Source of the DNA: Yoonia sp. GPGPB17
GTDB taxonomy: Bacteria; Pseudomonadota; Alphaproteobacteria; Rhodobacterales; Rhodobacteraceae
Direction: 5' to 3'
Length of the DNA stretch: 64,000 nucleotides
Assembly (NCBI RefSeq): GCF_037892195.1
Contig: NZ_JATACI010000002.1
Coordinates: forward strand, 1,488,001 to 1,552,000
The translations under genes and the position numbers were made by a program. The notes under the pieces were generated by a model that saw nothing but the letters and a program-made list of their open reading frames with translations, was not told the DNA's origin and made no database searches. Positions 18,774 to 28,042 of the stretch are shown here, piece after piece; the first letter of the stretch is position 1; each line of letters opens with the position of its first letter.

Positions 18774-19937
18774 ATGCCCGTTATTACAACGATCGCTGAT
18801 CTGAAGCGGCTTCATAAACGTCGCACGCCCAAGATGTTTTATGATTACGCCGAAAGCGGCAGTTGGACGGAACAAACCTTTCGTGAAAACACTTCCGATT
18901 TCGACCTGATCCGCCTACGCCAGCGCATCGCTGTCGACATGACCAACCGGACCACGGCAAGCCAGATGATCGGGCAGGAAGTATCCATGCCGGTGGCTCT
19001 TGCCCCGGTCGGGCTGACAGGTATGCAGTGTGCCGACGGTGAGATCAAGGCCGCGCGGGCCGCCGAAAAATTTGGCGTGCCGTTTACCCTGTCTACCATG
19101 TCCATTTGTTCAATCGAGGATGTGGCAGCAAGAACAAACAAACCGTTCTGGTTTCAGGTTTATACCCTGAAAGACGACGAATTCATGAAGCGCCTGTTTG
19201 ATCGCGCACGCGATGCCGGGTGTTCGGCCATGGTGATCACACTTGATCTGCAAATCATGGGTCAGCGGCACAAAGACCTCAAAAACGGTCTGTCTGCCCC
19301 ACCAAAGTTCACACTGGCCAGCATGGCAGACCTCGCCACCAAATGGTCATGGGGCCTCGAGATGTTGGGCACGCCGCGCCGTTTCTTTGGCAATATTGTT
19401 GGCCACGCCAAAGGTGTGTCTGACCCCTCCTCGCTTGCATCTTGGACGGCTGAGGCCTTTGACCACGCCCTGGATTGGAACCGCGTCGCGGAATTGATGA
19501 AGATGTGGGGCGGTCCCGTGATCCTGAAAGGTATTCTGGACGCCGAAGATGCAAAAAAAGCGGCCGAACTCGGAGCGGATGCAATTATCGTGTCAAACCA
19601 CGGCGGTCGCCAGCTTGATGGGGCTTTATCGTCGATCCGCGCATTGCCCGCCATCATGGACGCGGTCGGCGACAAGGTAGAGGTGCACTTGGATAGTGGG
19701 ATCAGATCCGGCCAGGATGTGCTCAAGGCGCTCGCCATGGGGGCAAAGGGCACCTATATCGGGCGCGCTTTCGTCAACGGGCTGGGCGCGATGGGCGAGA
19801 AAGGTGTGAAAACCGCATTGGAGGTTATCCACAAGGAACTGGACACCACAATGGCACTTTGCGGGCGGCGCGATGTCAACGAACTGGACCGCGATGTCTT
19901 ACTTGTGCCAGAGGATTTCGAGGGGCGCTGGCAGTAG
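18774..19937 (+). CDS. lldD: FMN-dependent L-lactate dehydrogenase
   Basis: A 387-aa alpha-hydroxy-acid oxidoreductase that oxidises L-lactate to pyruvate and feeds electrons to quinone at the membrane. Family features: FYDYAESGSWTEQTF near the start, ALAPVGLTGM (FMN pocket), and the active-site SNHGGRQLDG near residue 280 with its catalytic His and Arg. ATG 18774 is chosen to match the family N-terminus (MPVITTIADLK); an open frame starting at 18720 adds 18 unrelated residues. Preceded by an FNR box. A short stem TCGCTG/CAGCGA follows the stop, without a T-tract. Confidence 0.93.
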   Translation: MPVITTIADLKRLHKRRTPKMFYDYAESGSWTEQTFRENTSDFDLIRLRQRIAVDMTNRTTASQMIGQEVSMPVALAPVGLTGMQCADGEIKAARAAEKFGVPFTLSTMSICSIEDVAARTNKPFWFQVYTLKDDEFMKRLFDRARDAGCSAMVITLDLQIMGQRHKDLKNGLSAPPKFTLASMADLATKWSWGLEMLGTPRRFFGNIVGHAKGVSDPSSLASWTAEAFDHALDWNRVAELMKMWGGPVILKGILDAEDAKKAAELGADAIIVSNHGGRQLDGALSSIRALPAIMDAVGDKVEVHLDSGIRSGQDVLKALAMGAKGTYIGRAFVNGLGAMGEKGVKTALEVIHKELDTTMALCGRRDVNELDRDVLLVPEDFEGRWQ

Positions 19938-20202
19938 CATTCGCTGGTCGCAGCGACGAAGCAATTCAGATTCAATTCAGGGTTGATAATACTTGGAACA
20001 TATCCCACATACGGCGGTTAGTTTCCGGTTTTCGCACAGACAGCACACCGCTACATATCTGGAATTGCTTACTTAAGCCGCTGTACAGGGTGTAAGGTAT
20101 TGACGTTTGGACGCGGCTTGGTGATGACGGTGCCGCGCGTGGGGGCGCTTTGAAAAGTACAGTCCAGTACCGAAAAGTACTATTGAGCAAGGAAACACAA
20201 CG

Positions 20203-20433
20203 ATGTTCACCAAAACGATCACATACGCCGCCGCTCTGGCCCTTTGCACATCATCCGCTTTCGCTGGCGGCCTGGCTAACGAAATTGTCGAGGCGCCTGT
20301 GATGGAGGCGGAAATGGCCCCCGCTGCGACTTCATCCGTAAACCCCACATACATTGTCGTTGGTATCTTGGCAGCGCTTTTGATTGCTGCCGCCGCCAAT
20401 GACGACGAGGACAATGATCCATTGCCAAGTTAA
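20203..20433 (+). CDS. small exported membrane protein, tandem paralogue 1
   Basis: A 76-aa protein: signal peptide (ALCTSSAFAGG, cleavage after AFA), a short acidic linker (EIVEAPVMEAEM), a transmembrane helix (YIVVGILAALLIAAAAN) and an acidic tail DDEDNDPLPS. Short proteins of this kind are common in Rhodobacteraceae and are sometimes mislabelled ferrochelatase; their function is unknown. It is the least similar of three tandem paralogues (others at 20685 and 21207) and lacks their paired upstream palindromes. AAGGAAA precedes the ATG. It has its own terminator. Confidence 0.7.
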   Translation: MFTKTITYAAALALCTSSAFAGGLANEIVEAPVMEAEMAPAATSSVNPTYIVVGILAALLIAAAANDDEDNDPLPS

Positions 20434-20459
20434 ATCAAAGTTGCCTGTTTGAACAATTT

Positions 20460-20494
20460 GAGGCGGTGCTGGCAAAGGTGCCGCCTTATTATTT
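20460..20494 (+). terminator. terminator of small paralogue 1
   Basis: AGGCGG ... CCGCCT stem with imperfect inner pairing (loop near GGCAAA) followed by TATTATTT. The two downstream paralogues carry hairpins of the same GGCGG/CCGCC design, which supports the call. Confidence 0.6.
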
Positions 20495-20571
20495 GTAAGC
20501 CCGCGCATCGTGAGGGTCATGGCGATTTTGAAGCAAAAAATGTATAAAATGTGTGCCTCAAGCAACGTGGT

Positions 20572-20638
20572 GGTATGGAATACCCGTACTTGGGAGTGAC
20601 CGGATCGGCAAAACATTGACGCAAAGTTAACGCTTTGC
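20572..20638. promoter_or_regulatory. paired palindromic operators of small paralogue 2
   Basis: Two inverted repeats: GGTAT-GGA-ATACC at 20572-20584 and GCAAAG-TTAACG-CTTTGC at 20621-20638, with 36 bases between them. A -35-like TTGACG (20616-20621) runs into the second palindrome, so a bound regulator would overlap the promoter. The same two palindromes with the same 36-base spacing occur before paralogue 3. Confidence 0.6.
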
Positions 20639-20684
20639 AATGCTCTCGGTCATCTAAAACAGGTAATGAGTGAGGAAACACCTG

Positions 20685-20963
20685 ATGTTCACAAGAACCA
20701 TGGCATGCGCCGCCGCAATCGCCCTATCCACAACATCCGCCTTTGCAGGTGGACTTGCAGACGCCATCGTCGAGACGCCCCCAATGGAAGAGGCAGTCGC
20801 ACCAGCTGCCGGTCCATCTATCGAACCAACGTACATCGTTGTTGGCATTCTCGCCGCTCTTTTGATCGCAGCGGCCGTCAATGATGATGACGATGATGGT
20901 GATGGTGATGGTGATAATGGCGGGGATAATGGCCTTGGCGATATCACTGACGTGCGCCGATAG
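20685..20963 (+). CDS. small exported membrane protein, tandem paralogue 2
   Basis: A 92-aa protein with signal peptide (LSTTSAFAGG), the linker IVETPPMEEAVAPAAGPS, a membrane helix (PTYIVVGILAALLIAAAVN) and a C-terminal tail alternating Asp, Gly and Asn (about 20 residues). It is nearly identical to paralogue 3 through the helix, and the two differ mainly in the tail. ATG 20685 follows GAGTGAGGAA; an in-frame GTG at 20670 is less likely because paralogue 3 starts at the matching ATG. The tail suggests cation binding outside the membrane, an inference. Monocistronic, between its operators and terminator. Confidence 0.72.
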   Translation: MFTRTMACAAAIALSTTSAFAGGLADAIVETPPMEEAVAPAAGPSIEPTYIVVGILAALLIAAAVNDDDDDGDGDGDNGGDNGLGDITDVRR

Positions 20964-20990
20964 GACAACTTCATAATTTATGAACTTTTG

Positions 20991-21021
20991 GGCGGCGCCA
21001 ATGATGGTGCCGCTCTTTTTT
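20991..21021 (+). terminator. terminator of small paralogue 2
   Basis: GCGGCGCCA-atga-TGGTGCCGC stem (one G-T pair) followed by TCTTTTTTT, a typical intrinsic terminator. Confidence 0.85.
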
Positions 21022-21095
21022 TGAAATAGCACTTGGCTGCATTATGCGCGCCGAAACGTGATACGTATCAAAAACAGCCACTTAGACGGCCCAAT

Positions 21096-21162
21096 GGTAT
21101 GGAATACCTTTCTTTTCGTATACTTTGAGCGGCAAACCGTTGACGCAAAGTTAACCCTTTGC
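21096..21162. promoter_or_regulatory. paired palindromic operators of small paralogue 3
   Basis: GGTAT-GGA-ATACC at 21096-21108 and GCAAAG-TTAACC-CTTTGC at 21145-21162, spaced 36 bases as before paralogue 2, with TTGACG at 21140-21145. The sequence between the two palindromes has diverged while the palindromes have not, so they are likely under selection. Confidence 0.6.
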
Positions 21163-21206
21163 AATGTTCTCGTTCACGAAAATTCATAACGAGTGAGGAA
21201 CAGAAT

Positions 21207-21491
21207 ATGTTTACGAGAACAATGGCATGCGTCGCAGTGCTTGCCCTATCCACCACATCCGCTTTTGCAGGTGGACTTGCAGACGCAATTGTCGAAACGC
21301 CTCCGATGGAAGAAGCTGTCGCACCCGCAGCCGGCCCTTCGATTGAGCCGACATACATTGTGTTGGGCGTCTTGGCGGCGCTTTTGATCGCTGCCGCAGT
21401 GAATGAAGACGACGATGATGATGATGGTGATGAGCCAGTGCGCGTACGTATGAAAGAAGTGGAATTCGACACAACCCCGCTTGACAACTAA
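21207..21491 (+). CDS. small exported membrane protein, tandem paralogue 3
   Basis: A 94-aa protein: signal peptide (LSTTSAFAGG), linker IVETPPMEEAVAPAAGPS shared word for word with paralogue 2, membrane helix (PTYIVLGVLAALLIAAAVN), then NEDDDDDDGDEP and a longer C-terminal extension VRVRMKEVEFDTTPLDN not found in the others. ATG 21207 has GAGTGAGGAA upstream. Operators, promoter region, gene and terminator form a unit duplicated from that at 20572-21021. Function unknown. Confidence 0.72.
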   Translation: MFTRTMACVAVLALSTTSAFAGGLADAIVETPPMEEAVAPAAGPSIEPTYIVLGVLAALLIAAAVNEDDDDDDGDEPVRVRMKEVEFDTTPLDN

Positions 21492-21540
21492 GTTTTCACC
21501 TAGAAGCTGAATAAGACGAACTTTTATTATTCAATGAATA

Positions 21541-21572
21541 GGGCGGCACCACAGTGGTTGCTGCCCTTTTTC
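21541..21572 (+). terminator. terminator of small paralogue 3
   Basis: GGGCGGCACCAC-agt-GGTTGCTGCCC imperfect stem followed by TTTTT. It also lies just before the 3' end of the convergent MFS gene. Confidence 0.75.
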
Positions 21573-21582
21573 GACGGCGGGT

Positions 21583-22724
21583 CTATGACGGCCGAGACAT
21601 GCGCCGGACGACAACGGCCAAGGGCAGCGCACTCAGTAGCAACAAAGCCACTGCCAGAAACGCGACCCTCAGGCCAAATCCCTCGGACAGCAAACCCATC
21701 AACATCGGTGCAAAAAAGAAACCTGAAAAGCCAATCACAGCGGTACGGCTGATCGCTTCTGTGCGCAAATGGGGCGGAACCAGTTGGCCAACAAGCGCCA
21801 ACCCGATAGGTCCGATCACGGACACACCCAAACCCAGAATGCCAAAGCCAAGGTAGGCCAATGGCGGAGAAGGTGCTAAAGCTGCGATCACAGCCCCCGT
21901 TGCTGAAATCACAGATGCCCCAATGACAAGGGGGATTTGGCGAATGCGCTCTGCGACCGCCTGGCCGGAGAAACGTCCGACAGCCATGGTGATCCCCAGC
22001 ATCGCCGGTCCCAGCGCCCCTTCGGCAGCTCCACCACCTAAAGTGCGCTCTACATGCAGGGCGGACCAGGCCTCTACCGTAGCCTCTGACATGAAGGCGA
22101 CAAGAACGATTGCGCCACAAACAATGATCGGCCCTAGCGGATACTTTCCGGCATACCCGTCCTCCGGTGCAACAAAAGTCACATCCATGCGCATCAAAGG
22201 CAGCATGAGCAACGTTACCAAACCGATGCCCGCAAACACAGGCGTAGGTGGCAAACCGGCCTCGCGCGTGAACCCCACACATAAAGCCCCGCAAGCATAT
22301 GCAACTGAAAACATCGCGTGGTTGGCGTTCATTAAGGGGCGACTGTGTTTTGCTTCCAACTCGCTGACGCGGGCGTTCATCACCACATCCAACAGACCAG
22401 AGGCCAACCCGACCACCGCCATGGATGCTGCAAAAACCAAAGGCAAAGTCACCTGCCCGGGCACCAACCACGCAAGCGCCAGCAATAGAGCCCCGGCCTG
22501 CATGCCCCGCGCGCCAAGCAGACGGTCCGCCCGTGGTGCCAGCCACATCGCCGAAACCAACCCCGTGGCCGAACCCAGCAACAGCGCACCAAACAATGCA
22601 TCTGACGCCCCCAACTGCGCCTTGATCACTGGGACGTAGGCGGCAAAACACCCCAAAACATGCCGACAACGACAAAGGCAGCGGCAGGGCGGCGCGACAG
22701 GGAAAGGGCATTCAAAACTGACAT
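21583..22724 (-). CDS. MFS transporter; frameshifted near its start
   Basis: About 380 aa after restoring one base. The true N-terminus is MSVLNALSLSRRPAAAFVVV (ATG 22724), then GMFWG, after which the frame is lost: four G at 22651-22654 (C on the plus strand) where five are needed for FWGCFAAYVPVIKAQLG. The remainder shows twelve-helix MFS features with WLAPRADRLLGARGM in the loop between helices 2 and 3. Members of this group are annotated as FsrA/YbjJ-like, with unknown substrate. Divergent from the flavoprotein gene at 22894 and convergent with the small paralogues. Confidence 0.8.
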
Positions 22725-22893
22725 ATCCGCATGCCTGCCCCCGTTTTTAACCCAAAGCAAGGTTCAAAGCGCCAGGGGTCCGACCTGCGATGAAATGGGT
22801 GCCAGCAGCCGCCGGTTTCAGCCTTTGATCTTTGTCAATGGCAATAACGTCGCCGCTTTTACACTTGGCGCGTTTCCAGTGAGGAGTGGATAC

Positions 22894-24216
22894 ATGACAT
22901 TTCTGAAAACACCGCTTTCGCGGCGTGGTGCTCTTGCTCTGGCGGCGGGCGCGGGGGCCAGCGCGCTGATGACCGCAGGGCAACAGGCACAAGCTCAGTC
23001 TTCTGTTGCAACCAACGCGCAGATTGTAATCTTGGGCGCGGGGGCGGCTGGAACAGCCTTGGCCAACCGCTTGTCACGGCGGTTGGATGGCGCGCAGATA
23101 ACGATTGTCGATGGTCGGGCCGAACATTGGTATCAACCCGGACTCAGTCTGGTTGCCACAGGTCTGAAACCGGCCTCTTACGCTGTCAGTCGGACCACGG
23201 ACTGGTTGCCGCAAGATGTCGCGCTGAAAACAGAGTTCGCAGTTCAAATCGACCCCGAAACCAAAGCAGTCACGCTGCAAAGCGGTGAGGTGCTGCGCTA
23301 TGATTATCTGATTGTGGCGACGGGGCTGATCCTGGATCACGACGCGATTGATGGGTTTGACCTTGATATGGTGGGCACCAATGGCATCGGCGCGCTCTAT
23401 GCGGGGCCTGACTATGCCCGTCGGACTTGGCAAGCCGCGTCGGCGTTCATTGAAACGGGTGGACGCGGTTTGTTCACCCGTCCGGCAACAGAAATGAAAT
23501 GCGCAGGCGCCCCGCTGAAACACGTTTTTTTGTTGGATGATCTGGCGCGCACCGCAGGCACGCGCACCCAAATGGAACTGAGCTATGCCGCGAACAACAG
23601 CAGCCTTTTTGGTGTCCCCATCGTGGCCGAGAAAGTGCGCATGTTGTTTGATAACCGGGGCATCGGTTCGGCCTACTCTCATGTCCTGAAAGCAATTGAA
23701 CCAGGTTCCAAACGAGCAACCTTTGCCACGCCCGACGGTGATGTGGAACAGGACTATGACTATATCCATGTGATCCCACCCCAGCGCGCACCCGATGTGA
23801 TCCGTCAATCGGGCCTCAGTTGGGCTGACAAATGGACGGATCAGGGGTGGATTGAAGTTGATCAATACAACCTGCGTCATCTGCGATACCCGGAAGTTTT
23901 TGCTGTGGGTGATGTCGCTGGTGTGCCAAAGGGAAAAACCGCTGCCTCTGTCAAATGGCAAGTGCCAGTCGTCGAACAACATCTGGTTGCCCAAATCAGT
24001 GGCGGCCGCACGGACGCCGCCTATAATGGTTACACCTCATGCCCGCTGATCACGCGCGTCGGGCGCGCCATGTTGGTTGAATTTGACTACAACAACGACC
24101 TTGTTCCCAGCTTTCCCGGCGTCATCGCGCCTTTGGAAGAACTGTGGATCAGCTGGCTGATGAAAGAGGTCGCACTGAAGGCAACCTATAACGCAATGTT
24201 GCGCGGTCGCGCATAA
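22894..24216 (+). CDS. Tat-exported sulfide:quinone-reductase-like flavoprotein
   Basis: A 440-aa FAD protein. The N-terminus has a twin-arginine signal (SRRGALALAAGAGASALM), then the dinucleotide fold ILGAGAAGTALANRL. Two cysteine motifs typical of SQR/flavocytochrome c sulfide dehydrogenases are present: EMKCAGAPLK near residue 200 and YTSCPL near residue 383. It should oxidise sulfide and reduce quinone or cytochrome; the export signal places it in the periplasm, whereas classical SQR lacks one. ATG 22894 has GAGGAG upstream. It is followed by a small membrane protein 11 bases on, a likely partner. Confidence 0.82.
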   Translation: MTFLKTPLSRRGALALAAGAGASALMTAGQQAQAQSSVATNAQIVILGAGAAGTALANRLSRRLDGAQITIVDGRAEHWYQPGLSLVATGLKPASYAVSRTTDWLPQDVALKTEFAVQIDPETKAVTLQSGEVLRYDYLIVATGLILDHDAIDGFDLDMVGTNGIGALYAGPDYARRTWQAASAFIETGGRGLFTRPATEMKCAGAPLKHVFLLDDLARTAGTRTQMELSYAANNSSLFGVPIVAEKVRMLFDNRGIGSAYSHVLKAIEPGSKRATFATPDGDVEQDYDYIHVIPPQRAPDVIRQSGLSWADKWTDQGWIEVDQYNLRHLRYPEVFAVGDVAGVPKGKTAASVKWQVPVVEQHLVAQISGGRTDAAYNGYTSCPLITRVGRAMLVEFDYNNDLVPSFPGVIAPLEELWISWLMKEVALKATYNAMLRGRA

Positions 24217-24227
24217 GGGGGATCATC

Positions 24228-24581
24228 ATGCAGGAAATCAGCTTCGAGACACTGCTGTATGTTTTGATAGAGGTTTTTGGACCGGTACTGTTCTGGCTGA
24301 TGGTCGGCGTGGCAGCCGTCGTAACACTAGCATATCTCTTTGTGCTTATCAGAGACCGGGCCGTTAGTTGGCGCAAGTTCCTTTGGGCGCAACTGTCGAT
24401 GCCTGTTGGCGCCGTGGCTGCGGTGGGTTTTGTGATGTGGGTGACGGATTCTAACCTGCGCGATATGGGCGGTCCTATTGACCTGATCATCCTGCTTGGT
24501 GTGGCGATCATCGGGGCCATCGGCATCGCCATACTTGTCTATACGGCAGAAGCGCTGCTGCTGCGCAAAGACCCGCAATAG
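24228..24581 (+). CDS. small integral membrane protein (DUF5368-like)
   Basis: A 117-aa protein with three predicted transmembrane helices: [20 protein letters not shown], a second at about residues 55-75, and [20 protein letters not shown]. It ends in a short charged tail (LLRKDPQ). It resembles DUF5368 proteins of Rhodobacteraceae; this name is from memory and uncertain. AAGGGGG precedes the ATG, 11 bases after the flavoprotein gene, so it is in the same operon and may anchor it or pass electrons, although no heme or metal ligands stand out. Confidence 0.65.
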   Translation: MQEISFETLLYVLIEVFGPVLFWLMVGVAAVVTLAYLFVLIRDRAVSWRKFLWAQLSMPVGAVAAVGFVMWVTDSNLRDMGGPIDLIILLGVAIIGAIGIAILVYTAEALLLRKDPQ

Positions 24582-24699
24582 CGCGCATTCCGCTACACCC
24601 ATATTCCCCCTTTCCAAAACACCGAATCCCCCCTATACGGCGGGCTTCATCGGGCTCGGACACCCTTGGAGGCGGGCCCCTACATATCGGAGAAATACT

Positions 24700-25356
24700 A
24701 TGGCTGGAAAGATCCCAGATCTGAACGCCAAGGTACGCGCGGGGACAGGCAAGGGGGCCGCCCGCCAAGCTCGCCGTGAGGGCGACGTACCTGGCATTGT
24801 TTATGGTGGCGGCACAGACCCGCAATCCATCAGCATCCCATTCAACTACCTTCTGACAAAATTGCGCAAGGGTGGCTTCATGTCCACGCTGCACAACCTC
24901 AAGATCGAGGGTCAGGAAGACGTGCGTGTCATTTGCCGTGGCGTGCAGCGCGACGTGGTCAAGGACTTGCCAACACACATCGACCTGATGCGCCTGAAGC
25001 GCACAAGCCGTGTGAACATCTTTATCCCGGTCGAGTTCTTGAATGCAGACACTTGCCCCGGCGTGAAAAAGGGCGGCGTTCTGACTGTTGTGCGTAACGA
25101 AGTCGAACTGAACGTTCTGGCGGGTGAAATCCCTGACAGCATCGAGATCGATCTCGCTGACGTGCAGATTGGTGATACCATTTCCATCAGCAACGTCACA
25201 TTGCCTGAAGGGGCAACACCGACGATCACCGACCGTGACTTTGTTATTGCGAACGTTGCCGCACCACGTGCGCTTCTGTCTGATGACGAGGAAGAAGGTG
25301 AAGAGGTTGCCGCCGACGAAGTACCGACAGCTTCTGATGAGGCCGCTGAAGAGTAA
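24700..25356 (+). CDS. rplY: 50S ribosomal protein L25 (general stress protein Ctc)
   Basis: A 218-aa two-domain form: N-terminal L25 5S-rRNA-binding domain ([23 protein letters not shown] near residue 15) and C-terminal beta-rich TL5/CTC domain, ending in an acidic tail ([14 protein letters not shown]). This long form is normal in alphaproteobacteria. ATG 24700 after CGGAGAAA; the upstream open frame is not coding. In most relatives pth follows directly; here pth is 5.3 kb further on, with a methylated-amine module in between. Confidence 0.96.
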   Translation: MAGKIPDLNAKVRAGTGKGAARQARREGDVPGIVYGGGTDPQSISIPFNYLLTKLRKGGFMSTLHNLKIEGQEDVRVICRGVQRDVVKDLPTHIDLMRLKRTSRVNIFIPVEFLNADTCPGVKKGGVLTVVRNEVELNVLAGEIPDSIEIDLADVQIGDTISISNVTLPEGATPTITDRDFVIANVAAPRALLSDDEEEGEEVAADEVPTASDEAAEE

Positions 25357-25380
25357 TCAGCGTTTCAGCTTTGATTTTGA

Positions 25381-25412
25381 AAGGGCATCCCGAATTGGGG
25401 TGCCCTTTTTTC
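25381..25412 (+). terminator. rplY terminator
   Basis: AAGGGCATCCC-gaatt-GGGGTGCCCTT stem with one mismatch pair, then TTTTTC. Also positioned to stop the convergent flavoprotein transcript. Confidence 0.88.
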
Positions 25413-25425
25413 TTGGTGCAATCAA

Positions 25426-27862
25426 TCAGCCGCGCATACGGTCAAATCCGGGGTCATAGGGCGACGGCGCGATCACCGCCGCATCAACCATATCTCCCAG
25501 CAGGTCTAACTGCATCGTGCTGCCGACAGCGGCCAGTTCCGGTATCACAAAGGCATAGGCAAGGTTCATCCCCGTCCGGTGTCCCCATTCACCAGAGGTG
25601 ATCGTCCCAACGACCACGCCATCTAGCATAAGCGACGCGCCACCGTAGGCAGGCGTATGCATCGCATCAATCTTCAGCGTGACCAGTTGTTTCTGCGGTC
25701 CTTGCGCCATTTGGGTCATCAAGGCCGCCTTGCCGACGAAATCCCCCCTTCTCGGCCTTCACAAAACGGTCGAGGCCAGTTTCTAACGGATTGAACTCGG
25801 TGATGAGGTCCGCTTTCCAATGCAGGAAACCCTTTTCCATCCGCATCGAGTCTACCGCGCGGGCACCGAAAAGTCGCATATTGTATGCCTTTCCTGCCTC
25901 ACGCAAAGCAAGATAGGCGGCATAAAGCGATGCATTCGGCACGTGTATTTCATAGGCCAACTCACCGCTGAAACTGACACCGATCACCGTGGCAGGCGCA
26001 AACCCGATAAAGCACTCGCGCACGGACAACCAAGGAAAGGCTTCTTTCGACCAATCAGCCCGGCTGACCGCCTGCAAGACCTCGCGCGACCTTGGGCTTA
26101 CCAACACAAGGATCGTTTGGTCATTGGTCAGGCTGGTGATCCGCACGTCTTCATCTGCCGCGATATGTGCCGTCAGCCAGTCCATGTCGTGATACTCGGA
26201 CGCCGCAGCCGACCCATACCAGACCCGCGCGGGCCCACGGTCGGATGCAGGCAGGTTCGCGACCGTCGCCTCACCCTTCACCATACCTTGATGGTTGAGC
26301 AGATAGCCAAGGCCAACACGCCCCTCTCGGGTCGTCACGGCGCCGCAGAACATCCGATCAAGAAACAGATGGCGATCAGCACCCGTGATCTCGAGCCGGT
26401 TGAAGCCATTGACTTCGCACAGGCCCACATTCTGTTGAACATTGCGAACTTCTGATGCGACCAGATCAAAGGTCTCATCAAAATGAAAATCGAGCGTATG
26501 GTGGACCTCCGGCGCAGGCTTTATGTAATCTACCCGCTCCCATCCGTTCACTACGCTAAACTCCGCACCCTCAGCCGCCAGAATGGGCGTCAGTGGCGTT
26601 GTCTTCGCAGGACGGCCCGCCGGACGATGCTCGTGCGGAAAATGGAAGCGGAATTCGTTCTGGTAGTCTTCAATCGCCTTCAGCGATGTTATCTCAACAT
26701 TCGCGTGTCCCGTGAAACGGCGTGGATCAATGCACCATGTGTCATAGCAGGCCTCACCATGCACGATTTGCTGTGCGAGTAGCCAACCATGCCCGCCGCC
26801 CTCACCCAAACCTGCACGCAGACCGATGATGCAGAACGCATTGCGTTTACCGGGGATCGGCCCCACCAAAGGCGCGCCGTCAATGGTATAGGTGATCGGC
26901 CCGTTCACGACAGTATGAATACCCGTTTCCATCAGTGCGGGCATGCGCGCAAAGGCGCCTTCCAGAACGTCCGTCACACGGTCCAGGTCATCCGGGCAAA
27001 GCGCATTGACAAAGTTGGGGTCAATTCCGTCCATGCCCCAAGGCTTACAGTCCTGTTCATAGAACCCCACCAGCAACCCGTTCTTTTCCTGACGGCAATA
27101 ATAATCGCTGATTGGGCAGCGCAGCAGCGGCATGCGGTGGCTTGCCTCTTTGATCGCCGCGATCTCCTCGGTCAAAAAGTATTGGTGTTCCATCGACGCC
27201 ACGGGGTGATGTACCCCCATCATCGCGCCGACCTCATTCACCCGGTAACCACCTGCATTGACGATCACATCACAGTCAATATCGCCATGCTCGGTGTGGA
27301 CCGTCCACGTATCATCCTTGTGCTGGCTCAGCCCGGTAACGGGCGTATTGCGATAGACCTCGGCCCCTGCCTTGCGTGCTCGGCGGGCCAAGGCCTGACA
27401 CAATTGTGCAGGATCAATATCACCATCCATCGGGTCCCACAGACCACCAATCAGATTATCGGTCGAAATCAACGGATGACGGCGCGCGCATTCTTCGGGG
27501 TCGATGACCTCAAATTCCACATCCATCCCCCGCGCCATCGACGCAAAGTGCCGGTAGCCCTGCATCTGTGCCTCGGTATTCGCAAGCCGGATGCCACCAT
27601 CGCCGTGGTGGTAGTTGATCGGATACTCGGGATCCTCGGCCAGTTCTTTGTAAAGGTTGATCGAGTGGGTCTTCAGCCCCACCATCGTCTGGTTCATGCC
27701 AAAGTTTGTCACCTGTGCCGCCGAATGCCATGTGGTGCCCGAGGTCAACTCGTTCCGCTCCACCAGCACCACGTCGGTCCAGCCCTCCTGGGTCAGGTGG
27801 TAGAGCGTCGAGCAACCGGCAATCCCACCTCCGATGACAACAGCTTTGGTACGCGATTTCAT
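25426..27862 (-). CDS. dimethylglycine/sarcosine dehydrogenase-like flavoprotein (GcvT-fused); frameshifted
   Basis: About 811 aa: N-terminal FAD/DAO domain (VVIGGGIAGCSTLYHL; SGTTWHSAAQV with the His that carries FAD covalently in this family), FAO_M linker, and GcvT-like tetrahydrofolate domains from about residue 420 (WYGSAAASEYHDMDWL; SMRMEKGFLHW). Such enzymes oxidatively demethylate N-methyl amines and transfer the one-carbon unit to folate. The frame is lost at six C (25743-25748) where five would continue as KGDFVGKAALM; the last 95 residues lie in the other frame. AGGAG precedes ATG 27862. Divergent from the MttB homologue, its likely functional partner. Confidence 0.85.
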
Positions 27863-28042
27863 GGGTCTTCTCCTGTCGGACGCTGGCAGAAGAGGGCGGT
27901 ATTTTTGCGGCCCTGACAACTAGCTGAGGTAAATATTCCAAAAATTAGAAACTATATTTTGATTTTTACGAAAGAGGTTTCTGACGATTGCCTCAAAGGC
28001 ATGAAACAAAGTTCACTCGTGCTACGGGCAAGGGAGTGCGGA
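27863..28042. promoter_or_regulatory. AT-rich divergent promoter region of the methylated-amine module
   Basis: The 180 bp between the flavoprotein and MttB starts contain an A/T-rich block (about 27928-27970, including AAATATTCC, ATTAGAAACT and ATATTTTGATTTTT) unlike the GC-rich surroundings. It must hold both promoters and probably the sites for the LysR regulator encoded at 29560-30540. I cannot assign exact -35/-10 or LysR boxes. Confidence 0.45.

Noticed and set aside
19943-19958. Terminator after lldD (TCGCTG/CAGCGA)
   Set aside because: The stem is short and no T-tract follows, so I did not call it.
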